IMG/VR virus record: IMGVR_UViG_3300037485_000518
Span: 1 to 35,403 of that record
Origin: a virus
Reading direction: 5' to 3' (one strand)
Length of the DNA stretch: 35,403 nucleotides
Shown: piece after piece, positions 5,133-12,845 of the stretch
How the letters are laid out: each line of letters starts with the position of its first letter
How positions within the stretch are numbered: position 1 is the stretch's first letter
Position numbers and translations under genes: made by a program
The notes under the pieces: model-generated
What the model saw: only the letters and a program-made list of their open reading frames with translations
What the model was told of the DNA's origin: nothing
Database searches by the model: none

Positions 5133-5189
5133 TGGGAGATTGAGGTCGAGCCCCACGAGGCAAACTTCCTGCGAGAGCGGTGATCGAGC

Positions 5190-7337
5190 ATGGACCAAAT
5201 CGGGCGCGGCTTGCTGCGTGTCATCCCGCCGGCCAACTTGGAGGCCATGCTGCAGCGTGACGCCGAGGCGGGCGCAGCCGCAGAGGACGCGGCGCGTCAG
5301 TCGGAGGAACAGGTTCAGGCGCAGCTCTCGGGCTACATCGACAACCAGTTCGAGATGATGAAGCGCCACCGCAACGGGCCGAAGTCGGGGTGGAGTGATC
5401 GCCTGCTGGCGGCGCTGCGCACCTTCAACGGGGAGTACGACCCCACCCGGCTCGCGGAGATCAGGAAGTTCGGCGGGTCCGATGTCTATGCCCGCGTCGT
5501 GGCAATGAAGTGCCGGGGGGCGTCCGCGCTCCTGCGCGACGTGTACCTGTCCCCGCAGAAGCCTTGGGGGCTCGACCCGCCGGCCGACCCCGACGTGCCC
5601 ACCGAGATCCTCGCCAAGATCACCCAACTCGTCGAGGTCGAGACACGCGCGCTGGTGGCGTCCGGCGTGCAGGTCGACTTGAACATGCTGCGCGACCGCA
5701 CGATGCAGCTCATCCTCGCCGCCCGCGATGCCGCCAAGCGCAAGGCCGGGCAGCAGGCGGCGGTGTCCGAGCAGAAGATCGACGAGATCCTGACCGAGGG
5801 CGGCTTCTACAAGGCGCTCGCCGAGTTCATCACCGACCTGCCGCTGTTCCCGTTCGCGTGCATCAAGGGGCCGGTGGTGCGCATCGTGCCGCGCGTGGAG
5901 TGGGTCAACGGCAAGCCCGTGGTCCAGCAGAAGCCGCGCCTCATGTGGATGCGCGTCAGCCCCTTCGACATCTGGTGGACGCCGGGCGTCAACGACATCG
6001 AGGACGGGGCCGTCATCGAGCGCACGCGCGTCACGCGCGCCGACCTGAACGACCTGCTCGACCTGCCGGGCTACAACACGCAAGCCGTGCGCGCCGTCCT
6101 GACCGACTACGGGCGCGGCGGCATCGTCGACGACTGGGACAGCACCGACAGCGAACGCGCGGACATGGAGAGCCGCGAGAACCCGCACCTGAACCAGTCC
6201 GGCCTCATCACGTGCTTGGAGTTCCACGGCAACGTGCAGGGCTCCATGCTGCTCGAAGCGGGCATGGACGAAACCGTCATCACCGACCCGGTGCGCGACT
6301 ACTTCGTGCAGGCGTGGAAGATCGGGCGCTACGTCATCAAGGTGCAGATGTCGCCGAGCCCGCGCCGCCGGCACCCCTACTACATCACGAGCTTCGAGAA
6401 GGTGCCGGGCACCCCCGTGGGCAACGGGCTTCCCGACATCCTCAGCGACATCCAAGACGTGGCCAACGCCACGCTGCGTGCGCTGGTCAACAACATGTCC
6501 ATCGCGTCCGGCCCGCAGGTCTGGATCAACGAGGACCGGGCCGCTGACGGCGAGAACACGGAAGAGCTGTATCCGTGGAAGCGGTGGCACATGAAGGACA
6601 GCCCCATGGGAGGCGGCAGCTCGTCGCAGCCCCCGGTGGGCTTCTTCCAGCCGAACTCGAACGCGCAGGAGCTGCTGGGCGTCTACCAGCAGTTCATGAA
6701 CATGGCCGACGACCTCTCGGCCATCCCCAAATACCTGCAGGGTAATGGCACGGGCGGCGGCGCGGGGCGCACGGCGTCCGGCCTCGCCATGCTGATGAAC
6801 AACGCCTCCAAGATCCTGCAGACGGTCGCCGCCAACATCGACCGCGACGTGGTGGAGCCGGCGCTCCAGCAGCTCGTCGACCTCGTCATGCTGACCGACG
6901 AGACGGGGCTCTTGACCGGGCAGGAGCGCGTCGTGGTGAAGGGCGTGAACGTGGCAGTCCAGAAGGAGACGCAGCGGTCGCGCCAGTTGGAGTTCCTGCA
7001 GATCACGGCCAACCCCATCGACATGCAGATCATTGGGCCGAAGGGCCGCGCCGAGGTGCTGCGCGCCGTGGCCGAAACCATCGGCATGGACGGGTCCAAC
7101 GTGGTGCCCGACGCCGAGACGCTCGAAAAGATGATGCAGGCCATGAACGCGGCTCCCCCTCCCGGCCCCGAGGGAGCAGCGCCGGGCGGTGACCCCATGG
7201 GTCAAGCCGCCGCGCAGGCGCAGGGCGGGCAGCAGTCGCCGCCGGGCACGGGCGACATGGGTCCGCGCACCAACCTCCAGCAGCAGCGGCCCCAGCAGAG
7301 TTCGGGCGTGCCGCGCGTCTCGGGTGGGGTCCAGTGA
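5190..7337 (+). CDS. Portal protein
   Basis: The portal is the dodecameric ring at one capsid vertex through which DNA is packaged and ejected, and the docking point for terminase and tail. At 715 residues it has the size of podovirus portals. It follows the terminase unit and precedes scaffold and coat. The sequence has an N-terminal Glu/Gln-rich helix (about 20-60) and a stem and crown with conserved-looking blocks such as FDIWWTPGVNDIEDG (about 255-270). Near residue 510 is YLQGNGTGGGAGRTASGLAMLMNNASK, typical of this family. The tail (about 650-715) is Pro/Gly/Gln-rich and low complexity. The ATG is at 5190 with only a weak upstream GAGAG. A dispersed palindrome codes for Y-L-Q-G-N at 6731-6745. 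Confidence 0.92.
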   Translation: MDQIGRGLLRVIPPANLEAMLQRDAEAGAAAEDAARQSEEQVQAQLSGYIDNQFEMMKRHRNGPKSGWSDRLLAALRTFNGEYDPTRLAEIRKFGGSDVYARVVAMKCRGASALLRDVYLSPQKPWGLDPPADPDVPTEILAKITQLVEVETRALVASGVQVDLNMLRDRTMQLILAARDAAKRKAGQQAAVSEQKIDEILTEGGFYKALAEFITDLPLFPFACIKGPVVRIVPRVEWVNGKPVVQQKPRLMWMRVSPFDIWWTPGVNDIEDGAVIERTRVTRADLNDLLDLPGYNTQAVRAVLTDYGRGGIVDDWDSTDSERADMESRENPHLNQSGLITCLEFHGNVQGSMLLEAGMDETVITDPVRDYFVQAWKIGRYVIKVQMSPSPRRRHPYYITSFEKVPGTPVGNGLPDILSDIQDVANATLRALVNNMSIASGPQVWINEDRAADGENTEELYPWKRWHMKDSPMGGGSSSQPPVGFFQPNSNAQELLGVYQQFMNMADDLSAIPKYLQGNGTGGGAGRTASGLAMLMNNASKILQTVAANIDRDVVEPALQQLVDLVMLTDETGLLTGQERVVVKGVNVAVQKETQRSRQLEFLQITANPIDMQIIGPKGRAEVLRAVAETIGMDGSNVVPDAETLEKMMQAMNAAPPPGPEGAAPGGDPMGQAAAQAQGGQQSPPGTGDMGPRTNLQQQRPQQSSGVPRVSGGVQ
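6731..6745. repeat. YTACCYNNNRGGTAR-type palindrome inside the portal gene
   Basis: ATACCTGCAGGGTAA has exact TACC/GGTA arms and is read TAC CTG CAG GGT AAT. Confidence 0.7.
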
Positions 7338-7422
7338 CCCACCTGCCAAGTTTCCAAGGCGAGATCACGTTGCTCATCGCCATGGGAGTACCCGCCGTCG
7401 CAACACGGCTACAGGGAGACTG

Positions 7423-7656
7423 ATGATGAAAGGCGGTGGCATGAAGAAAGCCTCCCCGAAGTCGAAGGTGTTTTCGACGGGTGCGGGCGGCTTTGCCAAG
7501 GGCGGATCGGGGAAGATGGTCGGCAAGACCGGCGCGAACCCCGAGAAGCCCTTCGTCAGCGGCAACATGAACGGGGCGCTGTCCCGCTCGATGGCTGCCG
7601 GTGGCAAGGGCAAGATGGCGGGCAAGCAGTCCGTCGTCCCTGCCAAGAAGAAGTGA
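7423..7656 (+). CDS. Small Gly/Lys-rich head-region protein (77 aa)
   Basis: The product is strongly basic and rich in Gly, Lys, Ser and Ala, with repeated short GGKGKMAGK-like segments, no aromatic core and a KKK end. Such disordered basic proteins sit between portal and scaffold genes in many phages of this layout; the role is not known, and DNA or scaffold contact is a guess. The first of two adjacent ATGs (7423, 7426) is taken as start because AGGGAG lies 5 nt upstream. The next gene follows after 8 nt. Confidence 0.75.
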   Translation: MMKGGGMKKASPKSKVFSTGAGGFAKGGSGKMVGKTGANPEKPFVSGNMNGALSRSMAAGGKGKMAGKQSVVPAKKK

Positions 7657-7664
7657 GGTGAACC

Positions 7665-8042
7665 ATGGGCACCCGTCCAGTTCCCCTCCGCGTTGACGAC
7701 AACGACGTTGGCCTCATCGCCGAGGCCATCGGCTCCGTCGCCAATGCAATCACGGCTCGCGCCGGTGGCGGTCAGGCTCTGGCCACTCCGCTCACGGCGA
7801 CCATCAACCGCGTCACGACAGTGGCGACCGCCGCCGACAGCGTGCTGCTCCCCGCAGCCCGTGCCGGCGCGTTCGTGACCGTCATCAACGCGGCTGCGGC
7901 CAACGCGATGAACGTCTTCCCGCAGACCGGGCAGGTCATCAACGCGCTTGCCGCGAACACCGCGCTCTCGGTGGTCGCCAACAGGACCGTGACGTTCTTC
8001 TGTGCCGTCGACGGCACGTGGAACTCGCTTGTCACGGCCTGA
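7665..8042 (+). CDS. Head-decoration-like protein (125 aa), function not established
   Basis: After a short N-terminal helix (DVGLIAEAIGSVANAITAR, about 15-33), the protein is beta-rich. It carries a pattern seen in many phage head or fibre proteins: a polar strand, SVLLPAARAGAFVTVINAAAANAMNVFP, an INAL turn, then FFCAVDGTWNSL at the end. This suggests a small all-beta structural domain, for example a capsid decoration or fibre-tip unit. GAGGTG at 7655-7660 provides a ribosome-binding site. It lies between the basic 77-aa gene and the 81-aa gene in the head block. I cannot name the family with certainty. Confidence 0.75.
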   Translation: MGTRPVPLRVDDNDVGLIAEAIGSVANAITARAGGGQALATPLTATINRVTTVATAADSVLLPAARAGAFVTVINAAAANAMNVFPQTGQVINALAANTALSVVANRTVTFFCAVDGTWNSLVTA

Positions 8043-8045
8043 TCC

Positions 8046-8291
8046 GTGATCGACGACAAACTGACCCTCGCCGCCGCACGGGTGGCGAGGGCTGCCCCTC
8101 AGTTCTGGGATGAACTGCTCAGGGCACTCGACGGCCAAACCCAGCTCCACATCAACGCCTGTATCTCGTCGCCCGTCGACACAGTCCTCGTGTGCCAAGG
8201 CCGCGCCCAAGCACTGGGTGCGCTCCTCGCGCTACTCAAGGACTGTAAGTCCAACGCCGATAAGATCGAAGAAAGGGCAAAGAAGAAATGA
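8046..8291 (+). CDS. Small conserved-looking head-block protein (81 aa)
   Basis: The start is GTG at 8046, 3 nt after the preceding stop; the stop overlaps the scaffold ATG by 4 nt (ATGA). The product appears helical: KLTLAAARVARAAPQFWDELLRAL, then a central patch with two Cys (residues about 39 and 50), then ALGALLALLKDC and a charged KIEERAKKK tail. There is no membrane segment. Translational coupling to scaffold places it in head assembly, perhaps as a portal or scaffold accessory. The specific role is unknown. Confidence 0.75.
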   Translation: MIDDKLTLAAARVARAAPQFWDELLRALDGQTQLHINACISSPVDTVLVCQGRAQALGALLALLKDCKSNADKIEERAKKK

Positions 8292-9331
8292 GCGACAACA
8301 ATACTATGATGCCCGGTGGCATCGACCCGAACGTCAAGGTTCCCGCCGCCGTCTTGGCGGCTGCTTCGTATTCGGACATGCTCCACAAGAGCGCCTACCA
8401 GACCGTGGTCGAGGGTGACGCCCCCGCTGAAGGGCAGACCGACCCCGCGCAGCTCACGCTGCAGCCCGACCCGGCAGCTACCCCGCAGGTAACCGACCCC
8501 GCGCCTACCCCACAGGTAACCGACCCGGCACCCGAGCCCGACGACAACGACCAGTCGTGGAGGCAGCGTTACCAGACGACGCACGGCCGGCTGGAGAAGG
8601 CCAACCAGAACATCCGCCAGCTCAGCGAGCAGGTGTCGAACATGCAGGCCACGCTGGCCGCGCTCAACTCGACGCCGGCCCAGCAGCCGCCCGAGCTGCA
8701 GGCGCGCAGCCTGCTGACCCAGCAGGAGATCGACGAGTACGGCCCCGAGTTCTTGGAGGTCGTCGGCAAGAAGGCGTCCGAGATCGCGCAGCGCGAGCTG
8801 GGTGGCTACAAGTCCGAGATCGAGAACCTCAAGCGCCAGCTCGCCGGGGTCAACAATACTGTGACCGCCCAGACCCGCGAGAAGATGGTCGCATCGCTGA
8901 GCGAGCGCATACCCAACTGGGAAGAGCTGAACACCAATCGCGACTTCCTGAATTGGCTGGCCTTGCCAGACCCGTTCTCTGGTGTTATTCGTCACGACAT
9001 GTTGACGGCCGCGTGGGAGCGGAACGAAACGCCCCGCGTCTTGGCCTTCTTCAACGGCTTCCTCTCTGAAGAGGCTGCCGTGGCCCCGCAGGCTCAGACG
9101 GCTACCGCGCCCTCACAGGGCAAAGTCCCGCTCGAAACCTTTGCGGCTCCCGGCAGAGCAAAGACTGCGGCTGCCTCTCCCGGCCCCGCTGAGAAGCCTG
9201 TCATCACGCGCGACTTCATCACGAAGTTCTATGCGGATGCCACCGCGAACAAGTATCGCGGTCGAGAGGCTGAGTATCAGCGCATCGAAAAGCAGATCGC
9301 AGAGGCCGTGAAGGAAGGGCGCATCAGGTAA
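8288..9331 (+). CDS. Capsid scaffolding protein
   Basis: Scaffold guides coat assembly into a procapsid and leaves before or during packaging. The 347-residue product lies directly before the coat gene. It has an acidic, Pro-rich disordered N-terminus (about 40-95), then a long coiled-coil segment (about 95-200) beginning WRQRYQTTHGRLEKANQNIRQLSEQVSNM. A helical middle with PNWEELN and FLNWLALPDPF follows, then an Ala/Pro linker and a charged helical C-terminus (ITRDFITKFY to EAVKEGRIR) of the kind that binds coat. Two copies of T-P-Q-V-T-D-P-A-P in the N-terminal part contain two dispersed palindromes 27 bp apart. The ATG overlaps the previous stop. Confidence 0.88.
   Translation: MSDNNTMMPGGIDPNVKVPAAVLAAASYSDMLHKSAYQTVVEGDAPAEGQTDPAQLTLQPDPAATPQVTDPAPTPQVTDPAPEPDDNDQSWRQRYQTTHGRLEKANQNIRQLSEQVSNMQATLAALNSTPAQQPPELQARSLLTQQEIDEYGPEFLEVVGKKASEIAQRELGGYKSEIENLKRQLAGVNNTVTAQTREKMVASLSERIPNWEELNTNRDFLNWLALPDPFSGVIRHDMLTAAWERNETPRVLAFFNGFLSEEAAVAPQAQTATAPSQGKVPLETFAAPGRAKTAAASPGPAEKPVITRDFITKFYADATANKYRGREAEYQRIEKQIAEAVKEGRIR
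8478..8492. repeat. YTACCYNNNRGGTAR palindrome, first of a tandem pair in the scaffold gene
   Basis: CTACCCCGCAGGTAA is read GCT ACC CCG CAG GTA ACC. Confidence 0.75.
8505..8519. repeat. YTACCYNNNRGGTAR palindrome, second of a tandem pair in the scaffold gene
   Basis: CTACCCCACAGGTAA is read CCT ACC CCA CAG GTA ACC and lies 27 bp from the first copy. Confidence 0.75.
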
Positions 9332-9357
9332 CAACCTCCTCCTGATGGGAGCCTCCA

Positions 9358-10353
9358 ATGCCTTTTGGCGTCGCAACTGGCGTAACTACGCCTCCTGTAT
9401 TCCCGACTGGCAGCACGGGTAACACCCTTGCTACCAACGGGTTCATCCCCGAAATCTGGTCGGGCAAGCTGATCGAGAAGTTCTACGCGAGCACCGTGCT
9501 CTCGGCAATCAGCAACACCGACTACGAAGGCGAGATCAAAAATCAGGGCGACAAGGTGCGTATCCGCACCAAGCCCACGATCACGATCCGCGACTACCTC
9601 GCTGACGGCGCACTGACGCTTGAGCGCCCGGTCGGCAATCAGGTCACGCTGGACATCGACAAGGGCAAGTACTTCAACACGATCCTCGACGACGTGATGG
9701 AGGTCCAGTCCGACCTGAACAATCTGTCGATGTGGGCCGATGACGCCGCTCAGCAGATGAAGATCACCATCGACACGCAGGTGCTGGGCTCGACCGGCAT
9801 CCTCGGTCAGGCCAACGTCAAGAACCGTGGCGCGACGGCGGGGCAGATCACCTCGTCCATCAACCTCGGTGTGTCCTCGACGGGTCCGCTGACCGTCGTG
9901 GCGCGTTCCCCGACCGTGGGGCAGGTCGAGATCCTCGACGTGCTTCTGCGTCTCGGGCAGGCGCTCGACGAGCAGAACATCCCCGAGCAGGGCCGTTGGG
10001 TCGTCATGCCCGTCTGGGCCGCGACGTACCTGAAGTTCTCCGAGCTGCGTCAGGCGTACCTGACGGGCGACAGTGTCTCGGTGCTCCGCAACGGGCGTCT
10101 GGGCATGATCGACCGCTTCACGCTCTACGTGTCCAACCTGCTTCCGCGCGGCGCTGCTGGCGGTCTGGCTGGCTCCGAGGACGTGATCTACGCCGGTCAC
10201 GCGCACGGCCTGACGTTCGCCTCGCAGGTGAGCAAGGTCGAAACGCTGCGCTCCGAGAGCACCTTCGGCACCATCCTCCGTGGCCTGCAGGTCTACGGCT
10301 ACAAGGTGCTCGACGGTACGGCCATCGCTCAGGCCGTCGTGGTCAAGGGCTGA
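9358..10353 (+). CDS. Major capsid protein
   Basis: This is the most abundant head protein, an HK97-fold coat by position and pattern. Residues 30-60 (FIPEIWSGKLIEKFYASTVLSAIS) form the N-arm that opens many podovirus coats. KVRIRTKPTITIRDY leads into the strands, and a long helix region LDDVMEVQSDLNNLSMWADDAAQQMK (about 108-135) suits the spine helix. The end (GLQVYGYKVLDGTAIAQAVVVKG) is the familiar C-terminal strand. The length of 331 residues is normal. GGGAG at 9347-9351 is a strong ribosome-binding site six bases before ATG. Directly downstream, a 10-bp hairpin (10360-10383) may limit read-through or protect the message. Confidence 0.93.
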   Translation: MPFGVATGVTTPPVFPTGSTGNTLATNGFIPEIWSGKLIEKFYASTVLSAISNTDYEGEIKNQGDKVRIRTKPTITIRDYLADGALTLERPVGNQVTLDIDKGKYFNTILDDVMEVQSDLNNLSMWADDAAQQMKITIDTQVLGSTGILGQANVKNRGATAGQITSSINLGVSSTGPLTVVARSPTVGQVEILDVLLRLGQALDEQNIPEQGRWVVMPVWAATYLKFSELRQAYLTGDSVSVLRNGRLGMIDRFTLYVSNLLPRGAAGGLAGSEDVIYAGHAHGLTFASQVSKVETLRSESTFGTILRGLQVYGYKVLDGTAIAQAVVVKG

Positions 10354-10359
10354 AGCTGA

Positions 10360-10383
10360 TGAGGGGGGCTCACGCCCCCCTCA
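10360..10383 (+). terminator. Perfect 10-bp hairpin after the coat gene
   Basis: TGAGGGGGGC (10360-10369) and GCCCCCCTCA (10374-10383) enclose TCAC. There is no T tract. It is more likely an attenuator or mRNA-stability element that favours coat expression over downstream genes than a complete terminator. Confidence 0.6.
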
Positions 10384-10399
10384 CTCACCGGGGGCTCGG

Positions 10400-10750
10400 A
10401 TGGCACTCGACACCGTCGCAGACTACCTCACCACCGCGCGCACGCTGCTGCAGGACACCTTCGCGGGGTCTTACCGCTACAGCGATGCGGAGCTGGTCAC
10501 GGGCCTCAATCTGGGCCTGCAGGAGGTCTTCCGCCTTCGACCCGACATGTACATCGGCACCGTGCCGAGCCCGAATTACAGCGCAGCGTCGACCGGCACC
10601 ACGGTGGTGCTCGATGTCCGCTACCGCACTGCGCTCCTCTACTACGTCTGCGGCCACGCCCAGATGCGAGACGAGGAGCAGACCGAAGACGCCCGCACGG
10701 CGGGCTTCATGAACAAGTTCGTCGCCTTGATGACCATCGCTCAGTCGTGA
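10400..10750 (+). CDS. Head-tail connector/adaptor protein (116 aa)
   Basis: The start of the product (ALDTVADYLTTARTLLQDTFAGSYRYSDAELVTGLNLGLQEV) has the helical head-completion-adaptor pattern that follows coat in many phages. RYRTALLYYVCGHAQMRDEEQTEDARTAGFMNKFVALM then forms a second helical half. These adaptors bind beneath the portal and join it to the tail nozzle. The ATG at 10400 follows GGGGGCTCGG. The upstream in-frame region overlaps the coat gene and is not used. The next gene starts 7 nt after the stop. Confidence 0.75.
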   Translation: MALDTVADYLTTARTLLQDTFAGSYRYSDAELVTGLNLGLQEVFRLRPDMYIGTVPSPNYSAASTGTTVVLDVRYRTALLYYVCGHAQMRDEEQTEDARTAGFMNKFVALMTIAQS

Positions 10751-10757
10751 GGACCAG

Positions 10758-11360
10758 ATGCCGAATAGCGACATCACCCGCCTCATGAACAACGCCCGGC
10801 TCCACCTGCCGGGCGCGATGGATGCGGCGATCCAGCTCGAACTCTACAACATCATCGGCGACTTCTGCGCCCGCACGGACGTGTGGCAGGAAGAGATCAA
10901 CATCACGACAGTCGTGGGCACCACCAGCTACGACGTTTACCCCACGGGTATCACTGAGCTGCACCGCCTGCTGTTCGTCGTCGACAGCAATGACCTGTTG
11001 CGTGATGCCGCCATGCCGATGCCCGGCACCGTGGTGCTCGCGCGCGAGCCCGAGAAGGTCGAGGTGCTGACGGCGACGTTCAGCCTCAACGTGACCGACC
11101 CGGTCGACCGGGACGGCTACGTGCAGTTCCCGCAGTGGATCGCGGGGCGCTACATGGACACGCTGCTGGCCGGCGTGGTCGGGCGCATGATGGCGCAGCC
11201 GGCCAAGCCCTACACCAACCTCCCCCTCGCGTCTGCCCAGCTCCGTGCCTACGAGGCCGGCAAGAACGCTGCGCGCGTGGAGGTCAGGAAACAGAACACG
11301 CGCGGCACGCAGACGTGGCGCTTCCCACAGCAATTCGCCACGAGCCGTAGGGGGTACTGA
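10758..11360 (+). CDS. Second connector / tail-adaptor protein (200 aa)
   Basis: The fold pattern is an N-terminal helical hairpin (about 1-45, including AIQLELYNIIGDFCARTDVWQEEI), a beta region with TTVVGTTSYDVYPTGITEL, and a later helix. A WIAGRYMDTLLAGVVGRMMAQPAKPYTNLPLASAQLRAYEAG-type segment (about 130-175) is common in tail-tubular or adaptor proteins of short-tailed phages. It is placed between the adaptor and the first fibre gene, and its stop overlaps the next ATG by one base (TGATG). The role at the portal-tail junction is inferred. A dispersed palindrome lies at 10937-10951. Confidence 0.72.
   Translation: MPNSDITRLMNNARLHLPGAMDAAIQLELYNIIGDFCARTDVWQEEINITTVVGTTSYDVYPTGITELHRLLFVVDSNDLLRDAAMPMPGTVVLAREPEKVEVLTATFSLNVTDPVDRDGYVQFPQWIAGRYMDTLLAGVVGRMMAQPAKPYTNLPLASAQLRAYEAGKNAARVEVRKQNTRGTQTWRFPQQFATSRRGY
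10937..10951. repeat. YTACCYNNNRGGTAR-type palindrome in the 10758-11360 gene
   Basis: TTACCCCACGGGTAT is read TAC CCC ACG GGT ATC. Confidence 0.7.
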
Positions 11361-12064
11361 TGGCCATATCGCTCAGGCACGCTTTCAACAGCGCGAAGGC
11401 TGACGGCACCGACAGCACGCTTGTCCAGCCGTCGAACTGGAACGCCGAGCACGCACTGACGCTGGCTGGCCAGCGCCTGCTTGGGCGCGGCACGGCGGGC
11501 AACGGCGCGGCCGAGGAGATCGTCGTATCGGCGCGCTTTGCACTGACGGCGGGCAACCTCGACATCGCAGCCAACTCCATCGGTGGAGCCCAGTTCCTGC
11601 GAGCTGCTGCCGGGCAGGTGTGGACGGCCAACGGCGCAGGCGCGGACCCCGGCTGGGCGGCGGCGGGCGGCACCACGTTTGCCACGGCGGCGCAGTACCG
11701 CAACAACACCGCCGGCTCGCTTGCGCTCTCGCCCGAGCAGGTCTGGACGGCGTCTGCCGAGGTCGCCCCCACGTTTGGCGCAACGGTCACGCTGGACCTG
11801 AACTCGGGCTTCAACTTTGCTTTCACGGCGACGAGCAACTTCACGCTGGCGAACCCGACGAACGCAAAGGTGGGCCAGTCGGGCTACATCCGCATCCAGC
11901 AGGACGCCACCGGCTCGCGCACGATCACGTTCGGGACAGCGTGGGACTTCCCGCTCAACATGAGCAAGGCCCTGTCGACGGCGGCAAACTCGGTCGACGT
12001 TCTGTTCTACACGGTGCGCTCTTCGACCGAGATCTTCTGCTCGCTCAATAAGGGCATGGCCTGA
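11360..12064 (+). CDS. Tail fibre-like protein (234 aa)
   Basis: The N-terminus (SLRHAFNSAKADGTDSTLVQPSNWNAEHAL) is the anchor-like motif found at the start of many phage fibre proteins. It is followed by low-complexity Ala/Gly/Thr beta-repeat sequence (RLLGRGTAGNGAAEEI, QYRNNTAGSLALSPEQVW) and a C-terminal beta domain of the type SGFNFAFTATSNFTLANPTN...GYIRIQQD...RTITFGTAWDF. This all-beta shaft plus tip suits receptor contact. It overlaps by one base with genes on both sides, just before the glycine-rich adhesin. Whether it is a shaft or a short tip subunit cannot be seen. Confidence 0.75.
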   Translation: MAISLRHAFNSAKADGTDSTLVQPSNWNAEHALTLAGQRLLGRGTAGNGAAEEIVVSARFALTAGNLDIAANSIGGAQFLRAAAGQVWTANGAGADPGWAAAGGTTFATAAQYRNNTAGSLALSPEQVWTASAEVAPTFGATVTLDLNSGFNFAFTATSNFTLANPTNAKVGQSGYIRIQQDATGSRTITFGTAWDFPLNMSKALSTAANSVDVLFYTVRSSTEIFCSLNKGMA

Positions 12065-12843
12065 TGAGCAGCCTGCGGCTCCGTAAGTCCGGCCTGATCT
12101 GCAGCCCGGCGGTCCTGCGCCGCCTGTGGCTGCCCGAGGCCATGCTGCCCGGCCTTAGCCGGCCACTTCCGGCTGCACTGCTCGCCGTGCCGGGCAGCAC
12201 GGACTACACGACGCCCGGCTCCTACAGCTTCACCGTCCCAATCTACAACAGCCTCACCGTGCAGGTCTGGGGCGCGGGCGGGGGCGGTGGCGCAAACGGT
12301 AACAGCACGGGCGGCAACTCAGGCGGCAGCTCGAATTTCGGGAGCGTCACTGGCGGCGCGGGCAGTGGCGGCGCGGGTGCGGCGGGCATTGGTGACACCA
12401 CGGGCGGTGCTGGTGGCGCGGCCGGGTCGGGGTCGGGTGGCACGACAAACTCGACGGGCGGCGCTGGGTCTAGCGGCCTCAACGACAGCGTTGTCTCGAC
12501 CACTCAGGTGAGTGCCGGCGCGGGCGGCGTTGGCGCGTCTGGCGGCGCAGGCGGCACGACCCCCGGCTACTTCGCGAGCGGCAACGGCAACGGTGGAGCG
12601 GGCGGCTTCCCCGGCGGCGGCGGCGGTGGCGCTGACGGCGTGAACACGGGCGGTGGCTTTACGAAGGGCGCGGGCGGCGGCGGCGGCGGCGGCGGTGGCT
12701 ACGCGAGCACGACTTACTCGCCGGGGGCGCTGACAGTTGGCAGCTCGGTGAGCGTGAACGTCGGCACGGGCGGCGCTGGCGGGACCAGCTTCGCAACAGG
12801 TGGTTCAGGCGGCAATGGCCGCGTCTTGGTTTCTTGGAGCTGA
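12064..12843 (+). CDS. Glycine-rich fibre-tip adhesin candidate
   Basis: After about 40 residues of leader-like sequence, TPGSYSFTVPIYNSLTVQVWGAGGGGG opens a low-complexity domain (about 75-245). It is dominated by GGNGG, GGAGG, GGTGG and GGGGGGG runs, and ends in GGSGGNGRVLVSWS. This organisation is like glycine-rich fibre-tip adhesins and GGN-rich phage tail proteins, in which polyglycine-II helices pack into a stack and the loops bind receptor. The exact family is unproven. A (GGC)7 run codes for Gly at 12673-12693 and could change length in frame. It overlaps the preceding fibre gene by one base and is followed by a 146-aa protein that could help assemble it. Confidence 0.72.
   Translation: MSSLRLRKSGLICSPAVLRRLWLPEAMLPGLSRPLPAALLAVPGSTDYTTPGSYSFTVPIYNSLTVQVWGAGGGGGANGNSTGGNSGGSSNFGSVTGGAGSGGAGAAGIGDTTGGAGGAAGSGSGGTTNSTGGAGSSGLNDSVVSTTQVSAGAGGVGASGGAGGTTPGYFASGNGNGGAGGFPGGGGGGADGVNTGGGFTKGAGGGGGGGGGYASTTYSPGALTVGSSVSVNVGTGGAGGTSFATGGSGGNGRVLVSWS
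12673..12693 (+). repeat. (GGC)7 microsatellite in the adhesin gene
   Basis: Seven perfect GGC units are in frame with Gly codons, followed by GGT GGC. Gain or loss of a unit would change adhesin length by one Gly without a frameshift. Confidence 0.8.
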
Positions 12844-12845
12844 CG

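Noticed and set aside
4977-7349. 790-codon minus-strand frame opposite the portal
   Set aside because: His/Arg/Gly/Val-rich shadow of a high-GC gene; the plus strand clearly codes for a portal.
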